Source of the DNA: Isoetes taiwanensis
Lineage: Eukaryota > Streptophyta > Lycopodiopsida > Isoetales > Isoetaceae
DNA length: 64,000 bases
Direction: 5' to 3'
Assembly: GCA_021234155.1 (NCBI GenBank)
Contig: JAJEKV010000063.1
Location: 1,584,947-1,648,946 of the forward strand
The notes under the pieces were generated by a model. It made no database searches, was not told the DNA's origin, and saw only the letters and a list, made by a program, of their open reading frames with translations. Within the stretch, counting starts at the first letter, position 1. Each line of letters opens with the position of its first letter. This document shows, piece by piece, positions 34,105 to 45,879 of the stretch. The position numbers and the translations under genes were made by a program.

Positions 34105-34461
34105 GCTACCGCCATAGATGACCCGACTCTTCCAGCTTTGTGTGGCATAGAGTATGTAGTAGTTGGGCTTGCTCTTTTTTTTTCCCTAACTACTCGACCT
34201 TTCTGGCCAATGTAGGTATTCATCTAGAGGATTTGTTTATTCAGGAGTTACGGTCTTGGCAATTTTTTGTCGCAGACACTAGCTCGTGAGGCTACTCACA
34301 GAGGATCTGGGCGTGCTGGATGGTCTATACTTGATTGGAATGTAAATGCTATCAAGTTTTATCGAGAAATGGGGGCTTTGGTAATGCCGAATTAGCTGAT
34401 TTGTCGATCGGCTGGGGATGCCCTAAAAGCATTTGCTCGAACTCCTTATGTCTGCAACTAA
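34105..34461 (+). pseudogene. GNAT N-acetyltransferase (NATA1/diamine acetyltransferase-like) pseudogene
   Basis: GNAT enzymes move acetyl from acetyl-CoA to amines; plant NATA-type members act on diamines or ornithine. One frame gives DDPTLPALCGIEYVVVGLAL, FFFPNYSTFLANVG and IHLEDLFIQELR. After a frameshift near 34262-34280, another gives TLAREATHRGSGRAGWSILD, WNVNAIKFYREMGA and ICRSAGDALKAFARTPY. The order (NYSTFL, ED-F, then LDWNVNAIKFY) is that of NATA-type proteins. A TAG at 34393-34395 sits where the family has Trp. The acetyl-CoA loop (R/Q-x-x-G-x-G/A) is lost at the frameshift. No frame recovers the N-terminal third cleanly. Confidence 0.8.
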
Positions 34462-35703
34462 GGGTAAAGCTCTCTTGGTCAAACATAATTCTTGGTTTCT
34501 TCAAATTTATGTTTCAAAATGTGATCCTTCTATGTTTTGGCAGCCCTGTTTCTGTTCAATCTGATCCTAGCAAGTGGTCAGACTCCACTTCCCATACTAG
34601 AATATCTGTGAAGGATTGACAAATTTGATCTGTAAAATGATTGAAAGAGTCTAGCTTATGTGATATCGAACTTCTTCCCATAAAGAAAGCTTTACTGGCT
34701 ATGTTTTGAAAGTTCTTCTCTTCATTATTTTCTGATAGCTGTCTGAAGTCCATTTCTGGCCACTTGAAAGTTTTCAGATCTGCTGAACCAGAATATTGCC
34801 AAGGTACAATATGATTCTACAAACCTTACAGAAGTATGGAAGTTACAAATTCTTATTGCAAAGCCTGCCAATAATCCTCTTTGCGGTATATAGTTTTGAA
34901 TGACATTCGAAAAAAAAAGAAATTTTTTTAACTGCAATGCATGGTCATGAGACTCAAAATAGTGTATACAATGTGCAGTTACCACCTCTGATAAATCCCC
35001 TTGATAATCAGCAAATCTACGATCCATTTTTCAGAATTCTTCTTTCTCTACAGTCAGTATAGAAACCTGGAAATTGACACAGAACTTAATTTGGAGGAAG
35101 ACTCTTGGCTCCGTTCTTGACAGTACTTGGAAGCTACAACTGCTGCAGACCTGAAGAACAATGAAGAAGCCCTCAATAATTTAAGAATGCTTGCCTATAA
35201 GCCCAATATAAGAGAAACTTAAGAGAATGCAATATTGGGACTACTTGGGGGCTAATTATGTCCATATTGGAGTTCATCAACAACTGATCACTAGAAAAAA
35301 GGATAATGCATGGAAACTCCATGAATGCAAGGACATGAAACATCATCATAACACAATGAAAGATCTAAAGGAGCAGTACTTCGATGTTGGATGGAAACTG
35401 TCAGACCTAAACAATAACGCTAAATGGTTTCCTCAAGAAACTATATCCATGTACATCAAAATGAAGAATATGTGAAGGTAACCTTCACCTTAGGCACAAC
35501 GGAGACCTGGACATCAACCTAAAACGATATTTATTATTGACATTAGGTACAACTATTCCTTCAGGAAATAGACTAAGCACAGCACAGGTGAAATATTAGA
35601 GGATCGTTAACCCTATCACATTTTCACGAGTTAGAGGGAATCTCAAAAACACAACGAAACTTGGGGATGTACCTTGCACTCTGGCCTTCTTCATAATAAT
35701 TTT
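34462..35703. other. no recognisable gene
   Basis: An 82-codon plus ORF (35227-35475) and a 100-codon minus ORF (35027-34725) lack recognisable motifs. Confidence 0.5.
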
Positions 35704-35755
35704 GGAAAAGAGAAATGTTCGCGGCGGCCTTGGCCGCCGCGATAAATTTCTTGTA
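35704..35755 (+). repeat. GC-hairpin repeat, copy C (solo 3' end)
   Basis: 52 bp nearly identical to the last 52 bp of copy B: GAGAAATGTTCG, GC hairpin, ATAAATTTCTTGTA. It is 5'-truncated, as expected of a retroposed SINE, or is a solo transposon end. Confidence 0.8.
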
Positions 35756-36236
35756 ATCATAAATGATCATTGATAAAGTACTTCACAAATATCTGCCTGA
35801 ACCTTATGAACTCCCTAGACCTTCTGCTTTCCCTTGTCACCTACAAAAAAAAAAGAAAGAGAAGAGACAGTTAGTAGCAGAATTCAACCATTTGAAGACG
35901 TCTAATTTAATATTACCCTACCAATATTCTGTTCACGGACAAACTTATTCAGCTGTACTCTGTCATTATCATGCAGATGGTAAATGTTTTTGGCAGGTTC
36001 ATATCTTAAAGATGCAAGAGATATGATAGACTCGAGGTCTATAAGTCGATTATCGGCCAGATCATAAGTAAACCAAGTGGACTTGCCGTCCTTGCTGCAA
36101 TGTTTACTATAATATGCCGATTTAATTGAACTTCAAAAAGCGGGCGTTTAACTAAGTCCACGGGCTCCCTACTCTCTTTCCATGCTTTGCGCCGGATTTC
36201 CTCCTCATGCTAAGTACCCTACCAAAATACCAAACC

Positions 36237-39200
36237 TTATGAATTGCAGCAGATTTGTTCCTTTTTCTCATTTGAAGCTTGTGCGGTTTGTGGTGCCACC
36301 GCTGATTCCACTTGGTTCTTGAAGTACTTTGCACAATCTGTCCCAATGCCGAGCAGAGTTTGTGCATCAACATTACTTTCTTCAATAGAATATACCATAG
36401 TCTTAACCCTCGTCAACCTGTCCTTTGATAGCCACGGATTCCCATTCAAATGACTCACTATAGTTGACTTGAAGATTTTCTTACCTTCCATAACAACATG
36501 CCAAGAAACATGAGATGGCTTCCTCCTCTCACATTCATCTAACATTTCGTCAAACACATGTCGTAATTCAGACCTGGCCACATCATCCTCACTAACACCC
36601 TCGTTCCTTGGATCTTCACCTTCAATCTCCATATTCTCTTCCGTGGCATCGGTCTCATCTCCCAATGTGGTAGAGCTCAGGTCTACCACACGACTACTAT
36701 GAAACCAATCTTCGGCCTTCCATGGCTCACTAAACCAGCCATCACTCTCCTCAATTGTAATGCCAACGCTTGTACACAATGCTTGTGCAGCAGCAAGCCC
36801 TTCCTTTAAGGCCTTGATAATCTTGTCATCCGTATCCACGCTACTGTAATCTGCAAGGTTATAGGTGAGCACAACCCCATTGGTATCTACCTTCTTTTCT
36901 AACTCTTCCCAAATGTGTTCTTGCTTAGCATGTGCTGCAGGAAACAGGAGGGTAGTGGCTGCTTGAAACTCTGAAATATGATTGAGAGCAGAGGCACTCT
37001 CCAACAAGTTGCGCCCGTCATAGGCTCTCTTTTCGTTCACGCACCATGCCACCGACTTTAGAGAAGAAGTTCTCACATACGCCCGATCCAGTGCAGTAAT
37101 TGTAAGGGCAACTCTAAATGCCCAAATCGAACTAAAATACTTTATTAGCAAAGACAAAGCAAAATGGCATGACAATTGCACGTCTATAAAGGTTTCCCCG
37201 ACTAATGAAGTTCTTACTCAGCGTATGCGTCTTTGTGGTTAAATCAACCACGACCTCCAAAGCCTGTTATGCACCTAAAGTTTTAAAGATAATACCAAAT
37301 TGAAAGTAGCAAACAGGATTCCAGCTCACCTAAAGAAGAAGGATACCGTTGCAGCAGCTTTAATCCGAGCCCTCAAGTCCAAAGTAGGTGAGAGGAAGAT
37401 GTCAATATATGATGCCACGACTTCCAGATAAACTTTGGTGCCCAAATTCCGCATCCGTGCCAAGGCACTTGTAACCACGCTAAACATACTACAAAACATA
37501 GAAAGAAGAGCATTTACTTGGGCCTGCAGAACCATTGCTTAGTTCGTCCAAGCATTGCTGAACCTTTCTAGAAGCAAGGCGTTGCGCAGCCCTCCAGTTT
37601 TGCCGATCCTGGCGCTTCACGTCTCCAAGTTGCAGCCCATGCTTCCCTTGGCATAACTCAAAGACATGGTGTATGTCATTGAGAGTCACTAACTCGTTCC
37701 CTAAGTACAACCTTCTAGAGGCACTATCCATGGGATTAACAAGCTTCTTACCGTTGTGCACGAAATCTTGGTCATGAAGCCCATAAACATCCTTATTTCT
37801 CGAGGCACTTAGTGGCCAGCCGTCCCATGAAACCTTGAATGTGCAATGCAGTGCGCACACGGATGTATAATCTGCAAACATGCACGCCCTTCTCCTCGAG
37901 TCTCCATCCGAGCTGTGGCCGATTAGAGGGCCCACAACCATTCTCAAATGCACATTCCACAAGTCTTGGATTTGCTGCCACTGACGTCTAACCTCAAGGT
38001 GATCAAATCTGTTACATGTCAGAATAATGGCAAGGACGAGTCTGGGCAGCTTCCTATGCAAGGGATTCACGATAAGAACTCTTGCATAGTGCGAAATGAC
38101 ATTCTCCTCGAAGGCATTGATAATTATGTTGTAGCCCTCTTCATCGGAGCCAACTAACACCTCAAATGTGCCATTACAAGCATGGCCTTCTTTCTTTCCA
38201 CAAAAGCCGAGCAAGCAGTCATCTCTGGGAATCCAACGTACAGCCCGCTTTTATGACGGGCCTCGCCCTCACCACAATTGCTTTGGAACCCCCCAAATCC
38301 AAGTGCTGGCGTTGCATGTGTCGAGTGTAGACCTGAGCAAGATGCTTGAATGTTTCTTTCCTAAGACCGACCTTGTAAAAAAAGCTTTCTCGTGTGGAGC
38401 ATAGTGGTGGACATACTTTCGGACTGCAAAATTGAGAGAAAAAAAAATTGTGCATTCTTCTCCCTCCCCATATCTTAATTGTTTCAAACAACGCCTTTGT
38501 GGTTTCAGTATCTTCTTTTATGGCCTGGTCTGATTATGTTTTGAGCTATGTCCTTAGAAAATCCCAAAGAGCTGGTTTTCCACTAAATTTACCTTGCCGA
38601 TGTGCCTCCACTATGTCCTGGCAGAATCTGCCGACATCTTTCCCTGTTCATTGACTCCTCAAGACTCCCTCTTAGCGACCTTTCTTTCATGGACAATGCG
38701 GTAACTCTCATTTTGGAAAACATTAATTCCTTATGTAACTTCCTTACCTCATGAACTGCAGACCTGGCCATCTTCTTGATCTCAATTGCATTCAAGTAAT
38801 CTGATCTAATACATAATTTTGTGGTTCTAAATCCCTTGCCACCTTGTCATCGGTGCTGTCTATGCACTCTCATGTAAAAATCCCTCTCTTTGGAATAGCA
38901 AAGACATAAAGAACATTGATAATTTTCAAAGGGTTCACCTTTAAGACCTGACCCTCTTGCATTTCTTATGCCTAAACGAGCCACTAATCTCTATTAAACC
39001 CTGCCCGACTACAAATGTATGCTGCAATGCAGGTTCATAATACCAATGTGTCCCTTCTTTCAGCTCATGCAGAAAGGGTCTTAAATCCTTAACTTTATCT
39101 CCATACCTATATTTGTTCTGCCAAAAGCCCCAAAGATAGTAGAGCCAAGGACGTTTACATTGCGAAATACGACAATGAAACCCTAGATACCCTACAAACT

Positions 39201-40607
39201 TAAAATACAAACCACTTATGAAGCCACTAAGAGTACTCACGTGAAACCGTTACTTGATGAAGCTTGGCTGCGCCGAGCTTGGAGGGCACGCGGAGGATTT
39301 GCCGCTCATGTCAAAATCAGTCCGAATCAGCTGAGATTATTCAACATTATAGCAACTAAAACGTGAACACTACTTCTAACAAATAAAATAGAGGTTACCT
39401 CTTGCAAAAAAAGAATGCAATTTTCCTTGTTGTGGGTCAGCTTCAGCCCATTTCTTCGGCCTGCCACCTCTTGCTGCTTGGTCACTTGACTCCTTACCTG
39501 TATTCATGACAGCATGCACGTGTCTCTTAGATAGAATATGATCTTTCATGTGGCCATTAAGACATCCAGTTCTTGGAAACAGTTCGAGAAGCCTTTCACA
39601 CATGGCACAAACAACACGAATGTCATCAAGTTTAGCATATCCACCAATGCTGCTCTCATAAAGCTTGAACACAACATCAAAAATTCTAGTTTCTTCTTGA
39701 AACTTTGCAATGGCAGCAGCTAATGTACTTTCTACTAGAGTTTGATTCTCCTTGCAAATGTCCAGCTCCTCCTCAACATTGCAAGGCTGATCCTCCTTCT
39801 CCACACCCTGCTCTCCCTTCTCCTCACACTTGAGGTTATGCTCGTAATTATCGGCATGACCCTTGGACTTCAAGTGGCTGCGTTCAAAGTTACACAAGGT
39901 ATCATCTCCACCTTTACCATAACGTTTCTCACATTCAAGACACCAAATAGCAAATACTGGTTTACCATGGGCATCATAAGAACACAATTCAAACCTGTCT
40001 TTTCGATTCTTTCGCTGCAGCTTTGAACTTAACTTCCTCAAAGCAACTTGCCATTTGGCAACATCAAACCTTGTTGCTAACTTGGATAGCAACCTATTCT
40101 TTGAAAAATTCAAATCTGATACATCATCTAAAAAGGCGGTATCTTCAATGAGAACAAGTTCATCATCATGATTTACCTCTTCATTGCGCTCAAGCCCTGG
40201 CTATGATCACGGTCTACCATCTCAAATTGGAGATTTTGAGATGAAATGCTCTCAACAACAGTCCTCTGCCTTTTTTGTGCAGGCTCTCCAACCACCTTGA
40301 TAGTAACCTCGTCACCACAAACCTTAAACCTTACCTCCTGCCTTGACGTGAAGGCCACTTCCCTATCTCCAAGAAATACAAATTCTTTCTCATCCTCCAG
40401 TAGCCCGTCCTGTCTTATTTCATTGCGGACATCCAAGTAAGTGCATTCTTGGGACACCATCACGAGGCCAAGGTCAGCCACGATTCCACAACCTTCATTC
40501 ACCTTAACAACTATCGTCCTTTCCATTTTCTTCACCCTGACACAAGCAAAGAAACACAGCAAAGTAATATTAGAGAGCTGCTTGTGAATGTATAGCGTTA
40601 CCGACAT
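36237..40607 (-). pseudogene. large zinc-finger transposon-like gene of unnamed family
   Basis: Multi-part minus-strand gene. The first ORF (40607-40173, likely Met MERTIVVKV) has no known motif. The next (40113-39376, extending to about 40190) has two BED-like C2H2 fingers: CLECEK...ERSHLKSKGH, then CAMCER...GHMKDHILSKRH. Further pieces at 38780-38269 include FSGKPALWDFLR, IWGGRRMHNFF and SLNFAVRKYVHHYAP. The core ORF (38214-37489) reads LLGFCGKKEGHAC, HYARVLIVNPLHRKLPRLVL, GPLIGHSSDGDSRRRACM and HNGKKLVNPMDSASRRLYLG. Exon 37470-37328 (LGTKVYLEVVASYIDIFLSP) ends in a good donor, and 37181-36237 is the acidic C-terminal part. I have met these motifs in multi-copy genes of plants and animals but cannot name the family. 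Several frame jumps coincide with poly-T/A runs (about 38440, 38385, 38250). Confidence 0.6.
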
Positions 40608-42094
40608 GCATGCACAAAACTGATCTTAACAGACCTTACTTAGATGCAAAAACCCTCTAAAAACCAGATTTCCACCACGGATCTCACAGAATGGAGGCCG
40701 GGAAAGGGGAAGCTTGGCCTGCAAAAAAAAAGAGCATCAACAATGCAAATGGACTTTAAAATCGAATGCATCAACAATGGTTTATGCTGCTCGTCTAACT
40801 ACTTCCTAATCCGTTCATGACTAAACTCTGTGCTAGATTTTTATGTGGCAGGGACGAAAAAACTTCAAAACATTACCTCCGAAACACCAAACGTTTTTCT
40901 GGCATGTGCGCTTCGGATTCAAACCCCTAAAACGTACTCTTACGCCTTAGCAGCTCCAAGAAATCCATCCCCGGACCGTGGAAAATGCATACATCTGGGC
41001 GCCAAAACGTATGAGCGCCCGCATGTATACGTACTATTTTTTTTCGAAAAAACCCCTCTCCCGTCCACGCACATGTATTCTACGGAATACATACGTGAAC
41101 CCCCCGGGACCAGGGAAGAGTTGGCACTGAAGGCAAGAAAGAAATTGCGATACCGTAACTTCAAGCCTTTTTGCTAAAGATGTTAAGCAAACGGTCAGTT
41201 GTCATAAATCACATTGATTCAATAAGTTGGAGGTTTGCATAGATTTAGAGTGTTAGAGTTAAGCTTTAGCGATTAGATTAGAAGATAATAATATGGGTTA
41301 GGATTTACTTTTTGAAATAGGCCTAGGGATAGGGTCTGCAGCTTAGATCTAGAGTTTGGGTTAAGATTTAGAGGTTGAAAATGGGTTTAAGATCTAAAGA
41401 CAAAACGGAATAAATGAATGCACACATAAACATCAAATATCTACTTATGAACTAGCAATTTCTAGAGGAGGGTGCCTTTCTTCCACCCATTGCTCTTTAT
41501 ATGCCCATTTGAACATCGTTATTTTGCCCCTTAACTGCCCATGTTTGCCCTTTTAATAGCCCACCTTAAGAACTAGATGCATGGTCATTGTTGGGCACTT
41601 GTTGTGAGCATTTGATGGTCTATTGAAGAGCATTTGGTGGTCCATTGAAGGGCATTTGGCGGTGATTCAGGTCAACATAATTATATAGTTTAAAATCTTC
41701 ATAGCGTTCATAGCAGAATTCCAAATTGGCATTCGGTATTTAATTGAAAGCTAAACTCCCAAACTTCATTGCGTTATATCAAAGTAGGAGGTTTAATAAA
41801 ATAATTGCACTCAAGTGGGTGGTTGTAAGGTACCCTCCCTTATTGTGTTTTTTAAGGGAATGCCACGTAAATGCAGAAAAAACCTTTGAAGAAGTGATAA
41901 CAAAGGCTTGCAATTTAGAAAACTAAAAGGCAAGAATTATAACCACTATAGCTACCGGAGAAGAACATATATATCGATACATCATCATCATTCATTTTGG
42001 AACGGGTTTAGAAAGCCTTTCATGGGTGCGCAATGCCCGGAAGCACGTTGCAAGGAGAAGCAAGTCATTTGGTTCTCCAAATGAAATATGCAGG
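40608..42094. other. no recognisable gene
   Basis: Left flank of the gypsy element. Contains the repeat at 41040-41115 and a degenerate GGGTTAGGATTTA/TTTAGAGG-like run (41230-41400). ORFs here lack signatures. Confidence 0.5.
42090..42094. repeat. target-site duplication (left), GCAGG
   Basis: GCAGG immediately left of the LTR, matching 53151-53155 right of the other LTR. Confidence 0.85.
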
Positions 42095-42675
42095 TGTTTG
42101 GGGTCTGGGTTCGGGAACTCCTGGAAGACAGCCCTCTGTGAGGACCCGTGGATCTAACAGGAGAGTCCGGGGGACTATGTCACGCGGGATTTGCTGAAAG
42201 AGAAGAAAAAGAAGAGAACAGAACAAATGAGAGAAAGATGATAAGCTTCCTTGATATCAATGATGAAAATACATGAGCTCTCGCAATAGAGAGAAAACTG
42301 AAGGGAGACAAGACTCAAAACTCATCTAAAAACTTATGAGCTAACTCTACTCATATATATAGTACAATGGCCTTGGGCCCAATATAGACACTCGGATCGA
42401 TCTTGCGGCCGACTCGGAAGGAGGCCTGATTTGTAGGTATATTGGCGGTGCCTCTTGAAGTGCCTAGAATCACGCTTCGACGCTGACGCCGCAGGCGGTG
42501 ACGAGCCGTCACTTGTCCGAGCGCGCTCTTGTTGACGTACCAAAGGCTTTGATCAATTTCTCGCCGCTTAGTCTTCTGCGGAGGCTTGGATGTCCAACGC
42601 GGGTTGATCGAGGATCTTTGAGCTTGACCTCGGTCCGGCGATGATGAATAGTCCCGCGGGAGGCCTGGGACTAAC
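42095..42675 (-). repeat. 3' LTR (left)
   Basis: 581 bp. Long stretches are identical to the right LTR (about 42200-42390), but there are clusters of differences in the last 280 bp, mostly around CTG in the right copy. Confidence 0.9.
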
Positions 42676-42689
42676 ACTCCCCCCACCAA
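42676..42689 (-). promoter_or_regulatory. polypurine tract of the gypsy element
   Basis: On the minus strand GGTGGGGGGAG directly precedes the LTR start TGTTAGTCC. It is the expected plus-strand primer for reverse transcription. Confidence 0.8.
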
Positions 42690-42739
42690 AGCGACACTCG
42701 AGTGAAGAAAAGGAGGAAGCGTTTTCGAGGGCGGGAAGC

Positions 42740-45660
42740 CATCATCTCAAAGTGATCCTCACGGGAGTGAGGATCCGCACCATTATGGTGCTTGGCCGAT
42801 GAGATCTTGGCGTGCTTTGAAGAGCTTGAGGTGTGTTTTTGGCCAAGGGCGGGATCAGCATCAATAAAAAAACGAGCCGCACCATGTCTTCAAGTGCGGC
42901 GTGGGCGCTCAAGAAATGTAATCGACACTCCATGAGGAGACAGGTCTCGAAGGCCAAAGGCACCGACGCGGCATTTGGATTGCAGTGAAAAATGGGATTT
43001 TGCCGATTTAAGGAGCTTAGCAAAATGCATTTGAGGGCAGCGCAAAATCCCGCTTTGAAGATGGGCGAAGGATCGGTGAGGTGGAGGCGCTCGCAAGAAG
43101 GTGTTGAAACCATGAAGCGATCCGCGGGCCGTTGCCAACCACGCTCATTAGCAATGTAGATCCAATTGGTGGTGTTGTCCGAGTAGCACCGTCTTCCCAA
43201 TGTGATCGGCGAACAAAACGTGGATCCCACCGGAGATCCGTCGAGATCTGAGGTGGTGTCCACCGCATGACCATCCATGACCTTGGTCCAAAAAGGAAGG
43301 CGCCAATCGAAGTCGGGGAACACGGGGCGTGGAGGTACGCCCGAGGGAAGCATAGGGAGAAGGAACCATGCCCGGGGCGTGGGTTGCCGAAGCGATCTCG
43401 AATTGGATCGACAAGATCCGGATCAAGTGCCCGACACCGGCGATCCCAAAGAGAAGCAGAGAGTCGAGAGTTGACAGGAGGGCTATCCCATCCCGTGGGG
43501 ACCGTCTTGCTATCCAAAAGAGCCTGTAACTGATTGTAACCAGCAAGGTGCTGCATGTAGACTTGTGCATAGGGAAGATCTTCGGGATGGCCCAGATACT
43601 TCCTAATTTGTTGTGGCCTTCCGCTTGCCGAGAGAGATAAATGATTGGCAAGCTCGGGGCATGTACTCCGATGAAAAGTTTTGGTCCGAAAGCAGATCCG
43701 CAAGATATGGATTGTTATCCCGAAGCACCCATTGCGCTAGGGGTCACCCGAACACCGGCGTGGCCCATTGCCAAGTTTTCCGCGGTATCACCCGGATAGA
43801 AATCATGAAAGATATAAGCCATGGGCTGAACCACGCCGGAAAGTGAGAAAGTCCGGATCGCACAGTGTATGAGATCAAAGACAACAAGGGCACAAAGACA
43901 ACCCCTTTGTCTTCAATGGAGAGTTTCGCCAAATGGAGAAAAATCAGATCGCCGATTGGGATATCTACTGGGGCCATCCGGCTGCGTGCCACTTTGAAAG
44001 AAAGAGGTGGCGTCGAGCAACCACATAATCATGATAGCGGGAGGGAGCGGGGAAGTCCACCGGCATCTGCGGAAGAATTGAAGTCTCGGGCGCCAAGTTT
44101 GGCTTGAGCCTCATCGCCAGATCAATAGCTTGTCGCATTTGTTGTTCGAGATCACGGATCTGATTTTCCTTTTCGAGTAGGAGGCGGATCTGGTCACGGA
44201 CCCGCTTTCGAGAAGGATTGACCTGGGAGGAAGATTTTCCGGTGTATTGAGGCGGCCCGGCAATCTCCGTCATCAGTATTTTAGTATTTTTACGCACCTC
44301 GTAAAGCCGATCTTGAAGAGAGGTGAGTCGAGAGGTCTGTGTAGAAAGTTGCCGAGCCGTCAAGGAGGCAACTTGAGCGTCTCGGGCTGAAAGATTTTGA
44401 ACTTGAGTGCTGAAGTTTTCACTGTTCAGTACAAGGCATTGAGTTTAGCAATATCTTCATCCTTGGTAATTTTCGGAGAGGCGGCTTTGGACTTGTTGTG
44501 CTCCAATAGAGTCTGAATTTACATGCCGAGCCGAGCCTGCTGATCTGCAAGTTGGCTGACTTGAGCTTGTGTACTCTTGAGATCCGCATGAGCCTGTAGG
44601 AGAGCTTCATGCTTGTCTTGAAGTTTGGCCTCCAAAGTGGCAACTTGGGCAGTTGCAGCTTGAAGGTCTTGGTGTAATCGCATCGGAGGCCTCGAAAAGT
44701 GCCCGTTGAACCCCGCTCATAAGAGCCGTCTTGGGATTCCTCAGAACTTAAGGGCAGCAGCTTGAGCATCCTGGCGACATCGATACAACAATTGCCGAGG
44801 GTGTTGTGGTGGTGGAACTGGCTGTTGCCTGGTGTGGGAGGTTTGGGAAAAATGATGTGAAGTGGATGGTGTAGCGGAGGAAGAAAAAAAATGACATGAG
44901 TGTGACCGTGGTCATGACCAGGGAAGATGGGCATTGATGTGCCAACTTGGTGATTGGACTGGAAGGGGGCTGAGTGGGAAGTATGAGAATTTGGTGGTGT
45001 GGGAGGGAAGTATGACGGATGAGGGCTTGAAAGTGCCCTCCCACAGAAACTTCAGAAATGGAAGTGGTACCCCGAAGGCGGTCCATTTCTTGGAGAAGAC
45101 GATAGAACATCATTTGGGGCCAATCTATGTGGTGCTTGGAGTGTGTAGCAGTAAGGACCAGGTTATAGAAAGGCTTATTGATATGGGTGTTCTTGATAGA
45201 ATACCCCAGGAATTTGCGCCACAAAAATTTCACAAAGGTCTCATGAGGCTTGTCGATATTGGTCAGACGATGGACATTGGCGTGATAAGCAGGTGCGCCA
45301 AACTCTGTGACATCAATATCCTGTATAGCAGACCATGATACACAAGGAGTGTGCAAGGGAATATGAAATACCTCAGAAATCAAGTGTTGAGTCAATGAAA
45401 TAGTGGTGCCATCGACCACAGTGGTGTACCCTTGCGGGCTGTTAACAATATTGGCGATGAACTGCTGCAACTGGGCAGGATTTGGAGCCGGAAGTTCCAT
45501 TTGAGAAAATTCGTAAAGCTGGTGTCGTTCAGCGACTTCTTTATTGGGGCCAACAAGGGCTTCACGGAAAGTGGGCGTCAAGAAGGATACAGATGCAAAA
45601 AGAGCCGGATCCTTGGGAGCAAAGAGCTTGAAGTGTAGAAAATCTTGGGGCAGCCATGGG
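42740..45660 (-). pseudogene. extra sense ORF downstream of pol (plant-transposon-protein-like + coiled coil)
   Basis: Same strand as gag-pol, between integrase and the 3' LTR. The upstream part (45581-44748, extending to about 45655) contains FPRxLF-like N-terminal sequence, VSWSAIQDIDVTEFGAPAYH and the segment IKNTHINKPFYNLVLTATHS followed by IDWPQMMFYRLLQEMDRLRG. This resembles the putative plant transposon protein domain (PF20167 as I recall it). Then comes a coiled-coil piece (44363-43965: LSTQTSRLTSLQDRLYEVRK, LLLEKENQIRDLEQQMRQAI) and a Pro/Ser-rich tail in shifting frames to about 42742. The intact product would exceed 800 residues. Its role is unknown; the position is that of env-like or accessory ORFs in some gypsy lineages. 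Confidence 0.6.
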
Positions 45661-45879
45661 AATAATTTTTAAGCAAGAGAGATGCCAAAGGCGGAAGACA
45701 AAAGTCGAAAGCACCGGAGGATGAAGGCGCAGAGGAACGAAAAGGTTTGTTTTAGGGCGCATAACCGAGGCTAAGAGGTATGAAGAGTGCTAAAACAGAA
45801 CCGCTGATGATGCCGTGTCAAGAGATGCGAAGAAGGGGATTGAGAGGCAAAAATTTGGCTAAGTCCCCAAAAAAACGTA

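Noticed and set aside
35763-36026. 87-codon plus ORF starting MIIDKVLHKYLPEPYE.
   Set aside because: Begins gene-like but quickly becomes Lys low complexity; no family recognised.
40830-41177. 115-codon plus ORF.
   Set aside because: Overlaps a dispersed repeat shared with 31795-31880 and has no signature.
42734-43533. Plus-strand ORFs across the gypsy element.
   Set aside because: They are antisense shadows in GC-richer DNA; domain order supports only the minus strand.
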